DNA of 24,743 nucleotides from an uncultured Ruminococcus sp. (lineage in GTDB: Bacteria > Bacillota > Clostridia > Oscillospirales > CAG-272), in assembly GCA_902783755.1 (NCBI GenBank), contig CACZSC010000256.1:1-24743 (forward strand). Direction: 5' to 3'. The position numbers were made by a program, and so were the translations under genes. Below are positions 15,705 to 23,797 of this stretch, piece after piece; the stretch's first letter is position 1; every line of letters starts with the position of its first letter. The notes beneath the pieces are model-generated. The model searched no databases and was not told the DNA's origin. It was given only the letters and a program-made list of their open reading frames with translations.

Positions 15705-16334
15705 ATGGGAAGAATAAGCTGGAAAGGATCTGTTTTGCTCGCTCCGGTGCCGTCCGTGATGGTAACGTGCGGAAAAGGAGAAGAAGCGAACATCATTACC
15801 ATCGGATGGTGCGGAGTGGCATCATCCAAGCCCCCGCGCGTGTACATCTCGGTGAGACCCGAGAGACATTCGTATAAACTGATAGAGGAGACCGGAGAAT
15901 TTGTCATCAACCTCACGCCGTCTTCGATGGTCGAGGTGTGCGACTATGTGGGCACCGTGACCGGGAGATGCGTGAACAAGGCGGAAAAGACAGGTCTGAC
16001 TCTGATACCGTCCGATTCGGTCGGAGTTCCGACCATCGAGCAGTGCCCTCTCGCTCTTGAATGCAGAGTTTTCCAAAAGTTATCACTTGGTTCCCACGAC
16101 ATGTTTCTTGCAGACGTCGTCTCAGTTTCCGTAGACGAGGATCTTGTGGATAAAGACGGAAAGCTTCATCTGGACAGGGTCAACCTGCTTGTGTACTCCC
16201 ATGGGGAGTATTTTGAGACCGGGAAAAAGCTGGGACCCATCGGCACATCGATGCAGAAAGGAAAACGCGGAAAATACGCAAAAATCGGAGTGCGGGCACC
16301 GGAAAACCAGAACAAGGGCAGAAACAGAAGATGA
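15705..16334 (+). CDS. Flavin reductase-like (flavoredoxin/DIM6-NTAB) FMN-binding protein
   Basis: A 209-residue protein of the flavin reductase-like, FMN-binding split-barrel family (flavoredoxin type). Visible family features are the opening PVPSVMVTCGKGEEANIITI, then WCGVASSKPPRVYISVRPERHSY, FVINL, the central ALECRVFQKLSLGSHDMFLADVV and the late VYSHGEYFETGKKLG. Such proteins bind FMN and reduce flavins or act as electron carriers in anaerobes; the partner is unknown here. The C-terminus is a basic tail. GACAGGAG precedes the ATG by a few bases. Its stop overlaps the rsmG start by 4 bp (ATGA), so the two are coupled. The link between a flavoprotein and an rRNA methylase is probably only shared transcription. 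Confidence 0.85.
   Translation: MGRISWKGSVLLAPVPSVMVTCGKGEEANIITIGWCGVASSKPPRVYISVRPERHSYKLIEETGEFVINLTPSSMVEVCDYVGTVTGRCVNKAEKTGLTLIPSDSVGVPTIEQCPLALECRVFQKLSLGSHDMFLADVVSVSVDEDLVDKDGKLHLDRVNLLVYSHGEYFETGKKLGPIGTSMQKGKRGKYAKIGVRAPENQNKGRNRR
16145..16153 (-). promoter_or_regulatory. Isolated perfect DnaA-box sequence inside the flavin reductase gene
   Basis: TGTGGATAA is the exact reverse complement of TTATCCACA. It is the only perfect 9-mer I found, is intragenic and has no neighbours of the same kind, so it may be a chance match or a remote DnaA-titration site. Confidence 0.3.
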
Positions 16335-17104
16335 ATGCAATAGAGTTTGAAAAGTTCAGGGAGATATATCTCGGGTACGCTGAGATCTGCCTGAGAGGCA
16401 GCGAGATATTCAAAAAAGCCGCAGTTTTCGAAAAAACAATAAAAAAATTTTGGAAAACTTCGGAAATCCTCATCGAAAACGGGAAAAAGTACAATCTGAC
16501 ATCTATTCTCGAACCCGAAGAGATAATTAGAAAACACATAATAGACTCCATCCTTCCCTTCTGCCTCATATATGACGGTTTTCTCAAAAACATTACGGGG
16601 AGCATTGCCGACGTTGGAACAGGAGCGGGCTTCCCCCTTCTCCCGCTGGCGGCGGTCTATTCCGAACTCGACAGTCGCATGGAATTTCTTGGCATCGATT
16701 CGACCGGGAAGAAAATAAAGCACATCCGGGAAGCGGCGGAATTCGCAGGGTTGTATAACGTAAAGGCGGCACAAGGGAGAGCTGAGGAACTTGGAGTTTC
16801 GGCTTTGAGGGAAAGCCAGGGGCTTGTGACAGCCAGAGCGGTGGCTGCCCTGCCTGTGATCCTTGAATTGTGTGTTCCGCTGGTAAAAAAAGGAGGACTG
16901 TTCGTCGCGCTCAAGTCCCGTCTTGAAGAAGAAAGGGATATGGCTGACGGAGTTGCAGAGGAACTGGGGGCAAAAGAGGAGCTGACAGTTGAGTATTCCC
17001 TGCCCGGCGGTGACAAACGGACCGTTCTGGTATACAGGAAGGCAGCGGAGACTCCGGACAGATACCCCAGAAGATATTCCGAGATCGTAAGAAAGACAAA
17101 ATAG
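16331..17104 (+). CDS. rsmG: 16S rRNA (guanine-527-N7) methyltransferase RsmG
   Basis: RsmG (GidB) methylates G527 of 16S rRNA using S-adenosylmethionine. The Rossmann motif I is ADVGTGAGFP (93-102), and the preceding NLTS...HIIDSI segment and the later VTARAVAALPVILELCVPLVKKGG and ALKSR blocks are diagnostic. At 257 residues it is somewhat longer than usual (about 210-240), with an N-terminal extension rich in Lys, Phe and Glu. The gene usually follows mnmG near parA-parB; here mnmE and mnmG are absent and it is paired by an ATGA overlap with the flavin reductase. The parS sites begin 4 bp after its stop. Confidence 0.95.
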   Translation: MNAIEFEKFREIYLGYAEICLRGSEIFKKAAVFEKTIKKFWKTSEILIENGKKYNLTSILEPEEIIRKHIIDSILPFCLIYDGFLKNITGSIADVGTGAGFPLLPLAAVYSELDSRMEFLGIDSTGKKIKHIREAAEFAGLYNVKAAQGRAEELGVSALRESQGLVTARAVAALPVILELCVPLVKKGGLFVALKSRLEEERDMADGVAEELGAKEELTVEYSLPGGDKRTVLVYRKAAETPDRYPRRYSEIVRKTK

Positions 17105-17107
17105 AAA

Positions 17108-17125
17108 ATGTTTCACGTGAAACAT
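17108..17125. promoter_or_regulatory. parS centromere site 1
   Basis: ATGTTTCACGTGAAACAT is an 18-bp perfect palindrome containing the exact 16-bp Bacillus parS consensus TGTTTCACGTGAAACA. It lies just after rsmG and upstream of parA-parB. ParB would bind and spread from here for origin segregation. Confidence 0.97.
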
Positions 17126-17152
17126 CCGGTACAGGCACGTCATCACGGCCAG

Positions 17153-17172
17153 AATGTTTCACGTGAAACATT
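17153..17172. promoter_or_regulatory. parS centromere site 2
   Basis: A second exact parS (16-bp core at 17155-17170) inside a 20-bp perfect palindrome, 46 bp centre to centre from site 1. It lies 26 bp upstream of the parA -35 element, so ParB bound here could also influence parA transcription. Confidence 0.97.
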
Positions 17173-17176
17173 TTTT
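17153..17176 (+). terminator. Probable intrinsic terminator formed by parS site 2
   Basis: As RNA, the palindrome can fold as AATGTTTC and GAAACATT arms around an ACGT loop, followed by more T residues (the T run spans 17171-17176). The stem is modest in GC, so efficiency is uncertain, but position and shape fit the end of the rsmG transcript. Confidence 0.55.
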
Positions 17177-17197
17177 CGCACAGAAAACAAAACACAT

Positions 17198-17226
17198 TTG
17201 ACACTTTTTGGATAATTCGGTATAAT
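17198..17226 (+). promoter_or_regulatory. Consensus sigma-A promoter of parA-parB
   Basis: TTGACA (17198-17203), a 17-nt spacer and TATAAT (17221-17226) match the housekeeping consensus exactly. Transcription would start near 17233, which argues against the ATG at 17237 and for the one at 17261 as the parA start. Confidence 0.92.
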
Positions 17227-17260
17227 TTAGGCGAGAATGATGCACGGAAAGAAGGATATT

Positions 17261-18055
17261 ATGTCAAAACCGTACGTTGTGGCCTTTGCCAACCAGAAAG
17301 GCGGAGTTGGAAAAACGACATCATGCGTGAACATTGCAAGCTGCGCTGCAGAAAAAGGGTTCAGGGTCCTTCTGATCGACTCGGATCCCCAGGGGAACTC
17401 TTCCAGCGGCGTAGGAGTGGCTAAAAGACAGCTTGAGATGACTACATATGACGCACTTATCGACGACGCCAAGCCGGAAGAAGTAGTGATGAAGACCGCG
17501 TTCAGCAATCTGTACGTGGTTCCATCCACCATCACTCTTGCGGGAGCGGAGTTTGAGCTGGTAGACATGAAAAGGCGCGAAGCCAAGATGAAGGCGTTCA
17601 TAGAAAAATGCGAGGGATATGACCTAATAGTGATAGACTGCCCGCCTTCTCTGTCGATGCTGACAATCAACGCCCTGACAGCAGCAGACGGCGTCATCAT
17701 ACCGATGCAGTGCGAATATTACGCTCTGGAAGGCCTCACTCAGCTGATGGGCACGATAAAGAGAGTCAAGGAGATGTATAATCCGGGTTTAAGCGTCCTT
17801 GGAATCATCATAACGATGTTCAACGGGCGGCTGAACCTTTCGACCGCCGTACTTGGAGAGCTGAAGAAGTATTATAAGGATAAACTCTTCAACACAGCGG
17901 TGCCGAGACTGGTAAGGATATCCGAGGCGCCTGGTTTCGGAGAACCGATCAATTACCACGACAAGTATTCGAAAGCGTCGGAAGTATATATGAAGCTTAC
18001 AGACGAAATAATCGCAAGGATCGGGCTCAAACCGGAGAAATCAAACAAAGAATGA
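17261..18055 (+). CDS. parA: Chromosome partitioning ATPase ParA (Soj)
   Basis: A 264-residue ParA/Soj ATPase, which works with ParB-parS to segregate origins and, in Bacillus, modulates DnaA. The deviant Walker A motif KGGVGKTT (13-20) with its signature Lys13 and the LLIDSDPQGN block (Asp42) sit at the N-terminus; VIDCPPSLSML and VRISEAPGFGEPI follow, all typical. I chose the ATG at 17261 because GAAGGA precedes it; the in-frame ATG at 17237 would lie only about 4 nt after the expected transcription start. It is followed by parB after 17 bp. Confidence 0.96.
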   Translation: MSKPYVVAFANQKGGVGKTTSCVNIASCAAEKGFRVLLIDSDPQGNSSSGVGVAKRQLEMTTYDALIDDAKPEEVVMKTAFSNLYVVPSTITLAGAEFELVDMKRREAKMKAFIEKCEGYDLIVIDCPPSLSMLTINALTAADGVIIPMQCEYYALEGLTQLMGTIKRVKEMYNPGLSVLGIIITMFNGRLNLSTAVLGELKKYYKDKLFNTAVPRLVRISEAPGFGEPINYHDKYSKASEVYMKLTDEIIARIGLKPEKSNKE

Positions 18056-18072
18056 GAAAGAGGATTTGAAAA

Positions 18073-18960
18073 ATGATAAAAAACAGCTCTTTACCGAGAG
18101 GATTAGATGTCATTTTCCAGGATAATTCATTCCGCGACGAAGTTGCCGGGAACAGCGGCCTGGGCAGGGAAGAAATCGCGATTTCCAAAATAGACACCAA
18201 TCCGTCACAGCCCAGAAAAACCTTTTCACCGGAATCTCTTGAAGAACTTGCCAGGTCGATCGCGAACAACGGGGTCCTTCAGCCGATCCTGGTGAGGGAA
18301 AAAGAGGGAAGATACGAGATCATTGCCGGAGAGAGAAGATACAGGGCAGCTAGGCAGGCAGGGCTGACAGAGATTCCTGCGATCGTCACAAAGGCAGACG
18401 ACCTCGACTCAGCCGAAATGGCACTTGTGGAAAACCTCCAGAGAGAGGATCTAAACGCTTTTGAGGAAGCATCGGCAATAAAAGCCGTGATGGACGGGTT
18501 CAGCCTCACGCAGGAGGAAGTTGCGGAAAAGCTCGGGAAATCCCGAAGTTCAATAGCAAACACACTGAGACTTTTGGAGCTGCCCGAGGGAGTTATCAAA
18601 TATCTTTTGAAAAATGAGTTGACTTCGGGTCACTGCAGGGCTTTGCTTGGCCTGAAAGACAGAGGTCTGATGGAAGATCTTGCAGCCAGAATCGTTGACA
18701 AGGGAATTTCAGTCCGTGACACAGAGAAACTGGTCAAGTCGATGAACAGACAAAAGACGGAGAAAAAGACCGTTGAAGGAGAGATAAAAATCGACTACAG
18801 GGAAGAACTGGAGCAACAATTTACCAGGCTGACGGGCAGAAGATGCCGCATTTCAACGAAATCAGGGACTAATTTCATTAATATCGAGTACAGAGACGAA
18901 GAAGACCTTGAAGACCTGATCAGACGGATCAGCGGGCAGGAATTATCCAGCCAGCTGTGA
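18073..18960 (+). CDS. parB: Chromosome partitioning protein ParB (Spo0J)
   Basis: A 295-residue ParB/Spo0J family protein, the CTP-dependent clamp that loads at parS. The N-terminal segment SSLPRGLDVIF resembles the ParA-stimulating peptide. The nucleotide-binding domain contains NPSQPRKTF and the arginine patch GERRYRAARQAGL (86-98). The helix-turn-helix that reads parS is at about 144-168 (LTQEEVAEKLGKSRSSIANT). A C-terminal dimerisation domain ends the protein. AGAGGA precedes the ATG by about 9 nt. Exact parS copies 0.9 kb upstream agree with the canonical recognition helix. Two membrane-protein genes follow in the same direction with only 15-17 bp between genes. Confidence 0.96.
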   Translation: MIKNSSLPRGLDVIFQDNSFRDEVAGNSGLGREEIAISKIDTNPSQPRKTFSPESLEELARSIANNGVLQPILVREKEGRYEIIAGERRYRAARQAGLTEIPAIVTKADDLDSAEMALVENLQREDLNAFEEASAIKAVMDGFSLTQEEVAEKLGKSRSSIANTLRLLELPEGVIKYLLKNELTSGHCRALLGLKDRGLMEDLAARIVDKGISVRDTEKLVKSMNRQKTEKKTVEGEIKIDYREELEQQFTRLTGRRCRISTKSGTNFINIEYRDEEDLEDLIRRISGQELSSQL

Positions 18961-18975
18961 TACGGGGGAAGAGAA

Positions 18976-19563
18976 GTGACATTCAGGTGGACCATATCGG
19001 GGCTCAAAATGATCCAGGGGGACGGCACGACCACGTTGCTTTCATACGGTGAGATTACGGTATATGCAATAATAATCGGAATATGCATCGGGCTGATAAT
19101 CGGGCTCATTGTTTCGTATATTTCAAAGAAACGAAACGCCGGTATAATAAGGATCCTTATCGCTCTCAAGGCGGATTCCGAAGAAAGCGCGCTTACTGTC
19201 GGGGAATTAGAGGAAAACGGGACGCGGATTGCTCAAAGGTTCCTGAAGACTGCCAGTCCGCTCAGGAAATACGTAATGTGTTCCAACAGCAGTACCGCGG
19301 AAAAAGAAGTGTCTTCCGGTTTTGTCAGAGCACTGTGCAGAATTTTCAGCAGGGAAGTACCAAAACGGACGGATTTTAAAGAGGCAAAGTTTTTCCTGCC
19401 GGATAGCAAGAGAGTTCCGGCAGAAGTCAGATTCGATGAAGGAAAAATGACGGCCGCAACGGTCATCATTTCAATATTACTGATTATCGGGCTTGGTATC
19501 GGGGCCATGTATCTGGTCCCAAAGCTTATTGACATGGCACAGTCGGTATTCGGTGCAAAGTGA
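18976..19563 (+). CDS. Two-TM membrane protein of unknown function, parB-linked
   Basis: I do not recognise this 195-residue protein. It has a hydrophobic segment at about 25-49 (Ile/Gly-rich, ending SYISKKR) and a second at about 159-183, separated by a soluble stretch of roughly 110 residues with mixed charge. The positive-inside rule puts the central domain in the cytoplasm, with the C-terminus outside after a short tail (KLIDMAQSVFGAK). The start is GTG at 18976 with GGGGGAAGAG just upstream, 15 bp after parB. Its stop is 17 bp before the next gene's ATG. It is therefore likely co-transcribed with parA-parB and with the MORN protein, but no function should be assigned. Confidence 0.7.
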   Translation: MTFRWTISGLKMIQGDGTTTLLSYGEITVYAIIIGICIGLIIGLIVSYISKKRNAGIIRILIALKADSEESALTVGELEENGTRIAQRFLKTASPLRKYVMCSNSSTAEKEVSSGFVRALCRIFSREVPKRTDFKEAKFFLPDSKRVPAEVRFDEGKMTAATVIISILLIIGLGIGAMYLVPKLIDMAQSVFGAK

Positions 19564-19580
19564 GTACGCTGGAGGGGAAA

Positions 19581-20699
19581 ATGCAGAACGGAAACAACAT
19601 TAACACGAACAGGAACCAGAACCAATATAGAGCGAACGATCCAAGACAGGCGCAGACAAGAAACGCGGCAGGGAACAGTTCGGGATACAGGCCGCAGCAG
19701 CGGCCGGCCCAGCAGACCGGACAGAGACCCGTATCTGCCCAGCAGCGTTCTGGTCAGCCGAACCAGCAACGCAGCACGCAGCAGCGACCGGTCCAGCAGC
19801 GGCAGAATCTCTCGAGGCCGCCTCAGCAGAACACGCACAGCAGAACGGCTAATGCAAACCAGACCGCGCAGCAGAGGCCACAACAGAAAACACAGACAAA
19901 AAAGAAGAAAAGCAGAAGTCTCGGATCCCTGCTCCTGATCATTTTCCTCGTTGCGGTGGTTGCGGTGGGCGCCGTGATACTGGCGCTTCATCTGTCAGGC
20001 GTAAGATACACCAGAATAAAGATATCTGACGACCTTTATGTGAAGTTCCTCGGCAAGGTTGACGAGTCGGGGAATCCGTACAGCGGAAAGATCGTTTATT
20101 CGAACGGGATCACGGCGGACGTCAGTCAGGATGTCGGGAAAATCGAGTATTCCACTGGAGACGTATACTACGGCGAGCTGGTCAATCTGCTGAAGGAAGG
20201 GAAAGGAAGGCTCGAATATGCCAACGGAGATGTGTACGACGGCAACTTCAAGGGAGACCTCCAGAACGGCGAAGGCAAATTCACCTACGCGGACGGCGAT
20301 GTTTACGAGGGATCGTTCGTAAACGGTGAAAAGACCGGAACCGGCAAGTACACATTCGCTTCCGGAGACATATATACCGGCGGTTTCAGGGACGGCAAGA
20401 GAAGCGGCAGCGGGGAGTACGTCTTCGCTTCCGGAGACAAATACATAGGAAGCTACAAGGATAATATGAAGGACGGGACCGGAGTATACACCTGGGCAAA
20501 CGGCGACACCTACAGCGGCGACTTTGTTGAAGACAGAAGGGAAGGCTTCGGTACATACACCTGGGCAAACGGCGAGGTTTATGAAGGCGAGTTCAAGAAC
20601 AACGTCATGAGCGGAAAGGGAAAGTATACCTGGCCCAACGGGAGGACATACGAAGGGTATTTCGAAAACGGGATCATTGTAAGGACAAACGAGAACTAA
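19581..20699 (+). CDS. Membrane-anchored MORN-repeat protein, parB-linked
   Basis: A 372-residue protein in three parts: a disordered Gln/Asn/Arg/Pro-rich region (1-105), a basic KKKKSR stop followed by one membrane segment (114-139), and a C-terminal domain of seven full 23-residue MORN repeats (194-354) plus a partial eighth. Each repeat follows xxYxGxFxxxxxxGxGxYxxxxG. MORN repeats bind lipids or act as dimerisation surfaces in eukaryotes; in bacteria their role is largely unknown. Topology by positive-inside puts the disordered part in the cytoplasm and the repeats outside. I chose the ATG at 19581 with GGAGGGG upstream, rather than the GTG at 19560. It is the last gene of the parA-parB transcript and ends before a terminator. 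Confidence 0.85.
   Translation: MQNGNNINTNRNQNQYRANDPRQAQTRNAAGNSSGYRPQQRPAQQTGQRPVSAQQRSGQPNQQRSTQQRPVQQRQNLSRPPQQNTHSRTANANQTAQQRPQQKTQTKKKKSRSLGSLLLIIFLVAVVAVGAVILALHLSGVRYTRIKISDDLYVKFLGKVDESGNPYSGKIVYSNGITADVSQDVGKIEYSTGDVYYGELVNLLKEGKGRLEYANGDVYDGNFKGDLQNGEGKFTYADGDVYEGSFVNGEKTGTGKYTFASGDIYTGGFRDGKRSGSGEYVFASGDKYIGSYKDNMKDGTGVYTWANGDTYSGDFVEDRREGFGTYTWANGEVYEGEFKNNVMSGKGKYTWPNGRTYEGYFENGIIVRTNEN
20160..20642 (+). repeat. Seven tandem 69-bp MORN-encoding units
   Basis: The coding sequence is built of seven in-phase 69-bp units, each giving a 23-residue MORN repeat. Units five and six both end in YTWANG and share the nine bases of TGGGCAAAC, suggesting recent duplication or gene conversion between them. 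Confidence 0.85.
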
Positions 20700-20722
20700 T
20701 AAATAGTTATACAAAAACAAGA

Positions 20723-20752
20723 AAGAAGGATGGTCGCGCCGTCCTTCTTTTT
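20723..20752. terminator. Bidirectional intrinsic terminator
   Basis: AAGAAGGATGG (20723-20733) pairs with CCGTCCTTCTT (20739-20749) over 11 bp including one G-T pair, with a 5-nt loop. T-rich sequence follows on both strands (TTTTT to 20752 on plus; TTTCTTGTTTTTG on minus). It separates the convergent MORN and P-type ATPase genes. Confidence 0.85.
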
Positions 20753-20755
20753 GAG

Positions 20756-23700
20756 TTATTTTATTTTCGGGAGACGCAGGTTTCTGGCGGAGATCTTATC
20801 TCTGCTGTACCATACTATGAAGCCTCCCAGAATGTAAAGCACCTGGATGATAATGGAGATCAGGTTGTCTGCGGTAGCCAGAGTGTTCTTCGGATTGTCG
20901 CCGAAAACGAGGGTTATGGTTATGGGTTCAAGACTCAGATCGACGACGAGCAGGACCAGGGTGAAGATCGAGAAGATGAACGATAGGTTCATGAACCGTC
21001 TGTCGCCGGTTTTCCAAACCCGGTAACCGCAGTATCCCTGGAAAATAACGAGTCCGCTGACCAGGAAGGACAGTATCACGTTCACAGTTGCGGTGCTTAT
21101 GCTGAACAGATCGAAGTTCCGCATGTCCATTATGTCTGCGATTATGGCAAAGATCCTCTGGATGATCAGCACAACGCCGGAAACCAGGAGCATGGTCTTG
21201 CCGAACGTGACTCGTGACTGTTCGTTGTTGATGATGCCGTACTCCCGTCTGAGGGACTGGTCTATACCATGCATTATGATGAAGAACACGGGGATGGCCA
21301 CATAAAGGAAAACACGGATGATAAGGTAGTTGTCGTAGTTCAGGAATACGTTTCGCACGACAGGCGAGTTCCATGGCTGGAACACCTCATGGAAGAACTG
21401 GGCATCGAAAATGGTCTGTCCGAGGGACGAGTCGTATGCAAACATTGAAGCGCCCGTCGGAGCCCCGCACAGGAATGAAGTCGGAAGGGCCAGGCCCAGA
21501 AACCCTCCAACGAAAAGAACTGCAAGTATCGTAAAGATACGGTACTTGTTGAAGGGCAGGCACATACAGAGCACTACGACGAACCCCGATATCGACAGAA
21601 GGATCGTGACCATGGCGCCTACACTGGTGCTTGCTATGAACGGTGTCCTGCCCAGATAGTTCGGGGCGGCGTACATCGTGATGGGGAGGATGATTGCCGT
21701 CGCCGCGAGAAGCCCTGCCGCAAGGGCTTTCAATGCGATATTCTTTATGAATGATCCTCTTATGGGCTCTTTCTGATACTCAAGAGACAGGAGGAAACCG
21801 CCCGTTCCGATTATCGCTGCTTCCAGCATGTATGCGTTTTCGATGGTGAACCACATCTGACCCCTGGCGAACGGGATCATAGCGAAGGCGCAGACGATTA
21901 TTGCCAGGGATTTCATAAGGAACAGGATCGCGGTCTTCTGGACGTTGCCTATGACGCGGCGACCTTCTGCCACCACTTCCTTGAGATGTGAGAAATCGTT
22001 GTCCAGCAGGACCACATCGGAGCAGGATTTTGCTGCTTCCGTGGCTGTTGAAAACGTTATCGATGCGTTGGCTCTCCGGAGAGCGAGGATGTCATTGACG
22101 CCGTCGCCGGTCATCGCGACCTTATGGCCCTTCTTCTGAAGGGCGTCGACAAGAGCTTCTTTCTGTTCCGGCGAGACCCTTGCGAACACCGTATATTCGT
22201 CAGCTATTTCATAGATCTGTTCAACGGGAACTCCGTCAAGAGAAATGAAGCGGTCTGCATTCTCCACGCCGCAGGCTTTTGCGATGTTGCTGACTGTCAG
22301 CGGGTTGTCGCCGGAGATGATCTTCGTGGACACGCCGTTGTTTTTGAAGAAGGCCAGGGTATCTTTTGCGGAATCTCTGATGTGGTCTTCCAGCGAGAAG
22401 AAAGCGAGCAACCGGCCGTCTTTGGTCATCGCAATGACACGGTGGCCTTTCGCTGCTTTTTTCTCTACATAGGCAAGTCGCGGATCAGAAGGCTCGAGAA
22501 GATATTCAGGGGCTCCTATGAGGAGTTTGGCCCCGTCGGCATAAACGATGCCAGAGTATTTGTTTTCGCTTGAAAACGGAATGATCTCCTGAAGCTCGAC
22601 TTGCTCTGACTGACCGAATTTTTTATACAGCGCCATCGCCGTGGCGTTTTTGTTTTCGGTGGACGCCAGGATGTCCCTGACTGAGTTGACCACATCGTCG
22701 TACAGCGCAAACCCCTTCACGTCACTGACTTCCATCGATCCGTCTGTCAGTGTTCCCGTTTTGTCCAGGCAGATAACATCGACACGGGAAAGGTTTTCCA
22801 GCGAATACATTTCCTGGATGAGAGTCTCTTTGCGGGAAAGGGAAACGATGGAGACCAAAAGAGTCACGGAGGTGGTGAGAACCAGTCCGGTGGGGATTAT
22901 CCCGGCTCCGAATGTTCCTGCCACCAGCATGATCTGGGCCCAGGCGACGGGTTCGCTGAGAGACAGTGTCATTCCGCCCCAGAGGGAAGGATCGTTTCCG
23001 TGCTTTGAGATCTTGAAGATCATCGTGAGGATGACGGTGACAAAGACCAGAGCCAGCATCACTGTCAGGAACTTCACTATTTTGAGGATGGTCTGCATCA
23101 GCTCTGATTTATGACGTGCGCTGCCTTTTACCTTCCTTGATAGTTTTGCCGCGTACGTGTCGTCTCCCACTCTTTCTGCGGAAGCCTTCGCTTCGCCCAG
23201 CATGACCGTGGATCCTGCAAGGATAGTGTCTCCGGGCAGTTTCCGTACATAATCCGATTCGCCGGTGAGCATCGATTCGTCGACGGAAACATCGCCCGAA
23301 ACGACGATCAGATCCGCAGATGCCTGTTCGCCGGTTTTCAGCACGACGATATCATCTATGACGACAGAGTCTGCATCGATGGTCTGAAGCTCCGAATCGC
23401 GCACGACAAAAGACTTCGCCTTCGTGATGATCTTCAGACTTTTGATGATTTTCAGACTGTGCAGTTCCTGAGACGTGCCCATTATGACGTTCATTACGGC
23501 GGGCACGAGGAAAACGAATTTTGATATGCCGAAATACTCATCAGCGATGTCTTTCCGGCCTATGGCGTTCAAAACAATAATGCAGATCAAAAAAACCAGA
23601 GCAATGGAAAACAGAATGGTATTGAAAAAAGTGAACAGATTATGGAAGATAATGCTTGCAGAACTTTTCTCCCCTGTGTCAGTGACCTTATTTGAATATC

Positions 23701-23797
23701 CCTTGCTTACTCTTTCTTCGACCTGCAGTGATGAGAGCCCCCGCGAAGGGTCGGCGGAGATACGGTGTATCTCCTCTCTTATCATCGGTTTTTTCAT
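20756..23797 (-). CDS. CtpE-like P-type cation ATPase with a C-terminal membrane extension
   Basis: A 1013-residue P-type ATPase. It has the actuator LTGES (177-181), the phosphorylation motif DKTGTLT (Asp345), and the hinge GDGVND (564-569) followed by the VVLLDNDFSHLKEVVAEGRRV stretch typical of the CtpE-like branch (M. tuberculosis CtpE is linked to calcium). The TM4 ion-site motif, usually IPEGL in this group, is IPTGL (301-305), replacing an acidic ligand. After the normal core, about 200 extra residues carry some five further hydrophobic segments (about 823-997), giving roughly 14 in all. Transported ion is therefore uncertain. The ATG overlaps the esterase stop by 4 bp (ATGA). Confidence 0.88.
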   Translation of the reverse strand: MKKPMIREEIHRISADPSRGLSSLQVEERVSKGYSNKVTDTGEKSSASIIFHNLFTFFNTILFSIALVFLICIIVLNAIGRKDIADEYFGISKFVFLVPAVMNVIMGTSQELHSLKIIKSLKIITKAKSFVVRDSELQTIDADSVVIDDIVVLKTGEQASADLIVVSGDVSVDESMLTGESDYVRKLPGDTILAGSTVMLGEAKASAERVGDDTYAAKLSRKVKGSARHKSELMQTILKIVKFLTVMLALVFVTVILTMIFKISKHGNDPSLWGGMTLSLSEPVAWAQIMLVAGTFGAGIIPTGLVLTTSVTLLVSIVSLSRKETLIQEMYSLENLSRVDVICLDKTGTLTDGSMEVSDVKGFALYDDVVNSVRDILASTENKNATAMALYKKFGQSEQVELQEIIPFSSENKYSGIVYADGAKLLIGAPEYLLEPSDPRLAYVEKKAAKGHRVIAMTKDGRLLAFFSLEDHIRDSAKDTLAFFKNNGVSTKIISGDNPLTVSNIAKACGVENADRFISLDGVPVEQIYEIADEYTVFARVSPEQKEALVDALQKKGHKVAMTGDGVNDILALRRANASITFSTATEAAKSCSDVVLLDNDFSHLKEVVAEGRRVIGNVQKTAILFLMKSLAIIVCAFAMIPFARGQMWFTIENAYMLEAAIIGTGGFLLSLEYQKEPIRGSFIKNIALKALAAGLLAATAIILPITMYAAPNYLGRTPFIASTSVGAMVTILLSISGFVVVLCMCLPFNKYRIFTILAVLFVGGFLGLALPTSFLCGAPTGASMFAYDSSLGQTIFDAQFFHEVFQPWNSPVVRNVFLNYDNYLIIRVFLYVAIPVFFIIMHGIDQSLRREYGIINNEQSRVTFGKTMLLVSGVVLIIQRIFAIIADIMDMRNFDLFSISTATVNVILSFLVSGLVIFQGYCGYRVWKTGDRRFMNLSFIFSIFTLVLLVVDLSLEPITITLVFGDNPKNTLATADNLISIIIQVLYILGGFIVWYSRDKISARNLRLPKIK

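Noticed and set aside
16166..17146. 326-residue minus-strand open frame opposite rsmG
   Set aside because: It is antisense to rsmG and the end of the flavin reductase gene, has Cys/Phe-rich composition typical of shadow frames, and would run through parS site 1.
20160..20642. CRISPR-like periodicity
   Set aside because: The 69-bp period is coding, in phase and gives MORN repeats; there are no near-identical short repeats with unique spacers.
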